Positions 7,401-8,438 of a stretch of 8,438 nucleotides of DNA are shown one piece after another. The notes beneath the pieces are model-generated. The model worked only from the letters and a program-made list of their open reading frames with translations. It ran no database searches and was not told the DNA's origin. This DNA is from Erysipelotrichaceae bacterium. GTDB taxonomy: Bacteria; Bacillota_I; Bacilli_A; Erysipelotrichales; Erysipelotrichaceae. Position 1 is the stretch's first letter, and each line of letters opens with the position of its first letter. The translations under genes were made by a program, and so were the position numbers. Location of the stretch: positions 1-8,438 of the forward strand of contig JAILBD010000200.1 in NCBI GenBank assembly GCA_024681275.1, in the 5' to 3' direction.

Positions 7401-8438
7401 CTACACGGATTTCTTCACTTCACTGAATTCTGTTGCGTTGGTCAAAGCGACAATGACTGTGTCAGAATGATCCGCATTCCTGATGATCTTGCGGTCGAAG
7501 GACATCAGTTTATCCCCTTTCCTGAATCTGTCACCGGAATCCACAAAAGTCTCAAAACCTTTGCCTTCCATCGTCACCGTATCCACACCGACATGAATAA
7601 GGACCTCCATTCCTGTATCAGATCTTAAGCCCATCGCATGTTTGGTCGGGAAGATCATCACCACTTCCCCATCGAACGGGGCATAGACGTTTCCGTCCTC
7701 CGGTTCAATGCCGACAGAAGGACCCATCATTTCCCCGGCAAAAGCCGCATCAGGGATCTCGGAAGCAGCGATCACCCTGCCATTGACAGGTGCAGTGACG
7801 ATACCTTTTTCGGTCGTGATGACAGGTTCCTCAGGAGCACCTTTTTCAGGAATCTTTTCTTCCTTCTTTTCCTCCTCGTTCCAGAACAGGAAAGTCAAAA
7901 GGAAAGCAATGCCGCCAGAAAGCGCCAGCAGGATCGTATAAGCCAAGGATTTATTGATGATCAGATAGCCCGGTATGCCTGTGACTCCGTAGGATGTCGC
8001 ACCAAGACCCATCCAGGAACCGAACATCGCGCCTATTGCGCCGCCGACCATTCCGAATATGAACGGTTTCATGTAACGGAAGTTGACACCGAAGATAGCC
8101 GGCTCGGTGATGCCCAAAGCGGCTGACAGAGAGGACGGAATGGCGACCGCCTTGGTCTTCGGATTCTTTGTCTTGAGACCGACCGCCAGACAGGAACCGA
8201 ACTGCGCAAAGTTTGCTGCAGAAGCGATCGGCATCCAGATGTTCAGATTACCGAAATCTTTTGAAGCCAGAAGGCCGGCCTCGATCGCATTATACATGTG
8301 ATGCAGACCCATGACGACCGTCGTCGGATAGACGGCTCCCATCAGCAAGGAACCAACGCCGAAGCCGACAGTGATCAGCCATTGTGCAAACTTCAAAACA
8401 TAAGTTTCGGCTGTCGAGAAGATCGGTCCGATGATCGT
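7401..8438 (-). CDS. PTS permease EIIC-EIIA, sucrose-type, glucose superfamily (5' part outside window)
   Basis: The frame is open to the right edge of the window, giving the C-terminal 345 residues; the EIIB domain and most of EIIC, if present, lie beyond. Residues 1-187 are the end of EIIC, including YPTTVVMGLHHMYNAIEAGL (37-56), which resembles sucrose/ScrA-like permeases, and GITEP at 109-113. A charged linker (EEEKKEEKIPEKGAPEE) leads to a glucose-type EIIA domain from about 210 to 345. That domain has VTAPVNGRVI, DGEVVMIFPTKHAMGL with His267, and VLIHVGVDTV with His282, the phosphorylated histidine. The apparent TTG start at 8396 is internal: family sequence (GPIFSTAETYV) continues upstream in frame. 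It would import and phosphorylate a disaccharide, and its EIIA might also serve the EIIA-less permease at 3536-4915. The stop is TAG at 7401. Confidence 0.93.
   Translation of the reverse strand, partial: TIIGPIFSTAETYVLKFAQWLITVGFGVGSLLMGAVYPTTVVMGLHHMYNAIEAGLLASKDFGNLNIWMPIASAANFAQFGSCLAVGLKTKNPKTKAVAIPSSLSAALGITEPAIFGVNFRYMKPFIFGMVGGAIGAMFGSWMGLGATSYGVTGIPGYLIINKSLAYTILLALSGGIAFLLTFLFWNEEEKKEEKIPEKGAPEEPVITTEKGIVTAPVNGRVIAASEIPDAAFAGEMMGPSVGIEPEDGNVYAPFDGEVVMIFPTKHAMGLRSDTGMEVLIHVGVDTVTMEGKGFETFVDSGDRFRKGDKLMSFDRKIIRNADHSDTVIVALTNATEFSEVKKSV

Noticed and set aside
8396..8396. TTG at 8396 as the start of the minus-strand PTS gene.
   Set aside because: The frame is open to the window edge and conserved EIIC sequence continues upstream, so TTG here is an internal Leu codon.

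Overview
The window looks like a carbohydrate-uptake region of a Gram-positive anaerobe, probably a gut or oral member of Bacillota. Support comes from strong GGAGG-type ribosome binding sites, short intergenic hairpin terminators, a CcpA-type cre-like site, PTS permeases of the glucose/sucrose/beta-glucoside class, a Firmicutes-style cardiolipin synthase and a rubredoxin-containing electron carrier. The style would fit Erysipelotrichia or Clostridia, but no 16S or other taxonomic marker is present, so this is only a guess.

Layout. (1) 2-1442, plus strand: the 3' part of a cardiolipin synthase gene (cls), then a small gene encoding a ferredoxin fused to a rubredoxin, closed by a bidirectional hairpin terminator. 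(2) 1497-2948, minus strand: a complete GH1 6-phospho-beta-glucosidase. (3) 2949-3142: an AT-rich divergent control region with one promoter in each direction, a cre-like site between them and two small dyads. (4) 3143-6884, plus strand: a four-gene cluster of ridA, a PTS EIIBC permease, a PLP-dependent aminotransferase-fold enzyme and a YheO/DauR-type regulator (PAS-like plus helix-turn-helix). A weak hairpin lies between the permease and PLP genes, and a perfect palindromic terminator closes the cluster. (5) 6935-8438, minus strand: the 3' part of a second PTS permease with a fused EIIA domain, followed by a small unrecognised gene that appears frameshifted.

How the genes may work together. 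The EIIBC protein has no EIIA domain, so it must borrow phosphate from another EIIA. The second permease in this window carries a glucose-type EIIA and is a candidate donor. A beta-glucoside brought in and phosphorylated by EIIBC could be split by the divergent 6-phospho-beta-glucosidase to glucose 6-phosphate plus aglycone. Less usual is the linkage of that permease to a RidA imine deaminase, a PLP enzyme and a YheO-type regulator. It recalls E. coli malX-malY (PTS permease plus PLP C-S lyase), but here RidA is added and the PLP enzyme reads as a class I aminotransferase rather than MalY. The most noteworthy items are this cluster, the ferredoxin-rubredoxin fusion with an extra Cys-x-Cys in its linker, and the frameshifted small gene. 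All functions are inferred from recognised motifs; no search was run.
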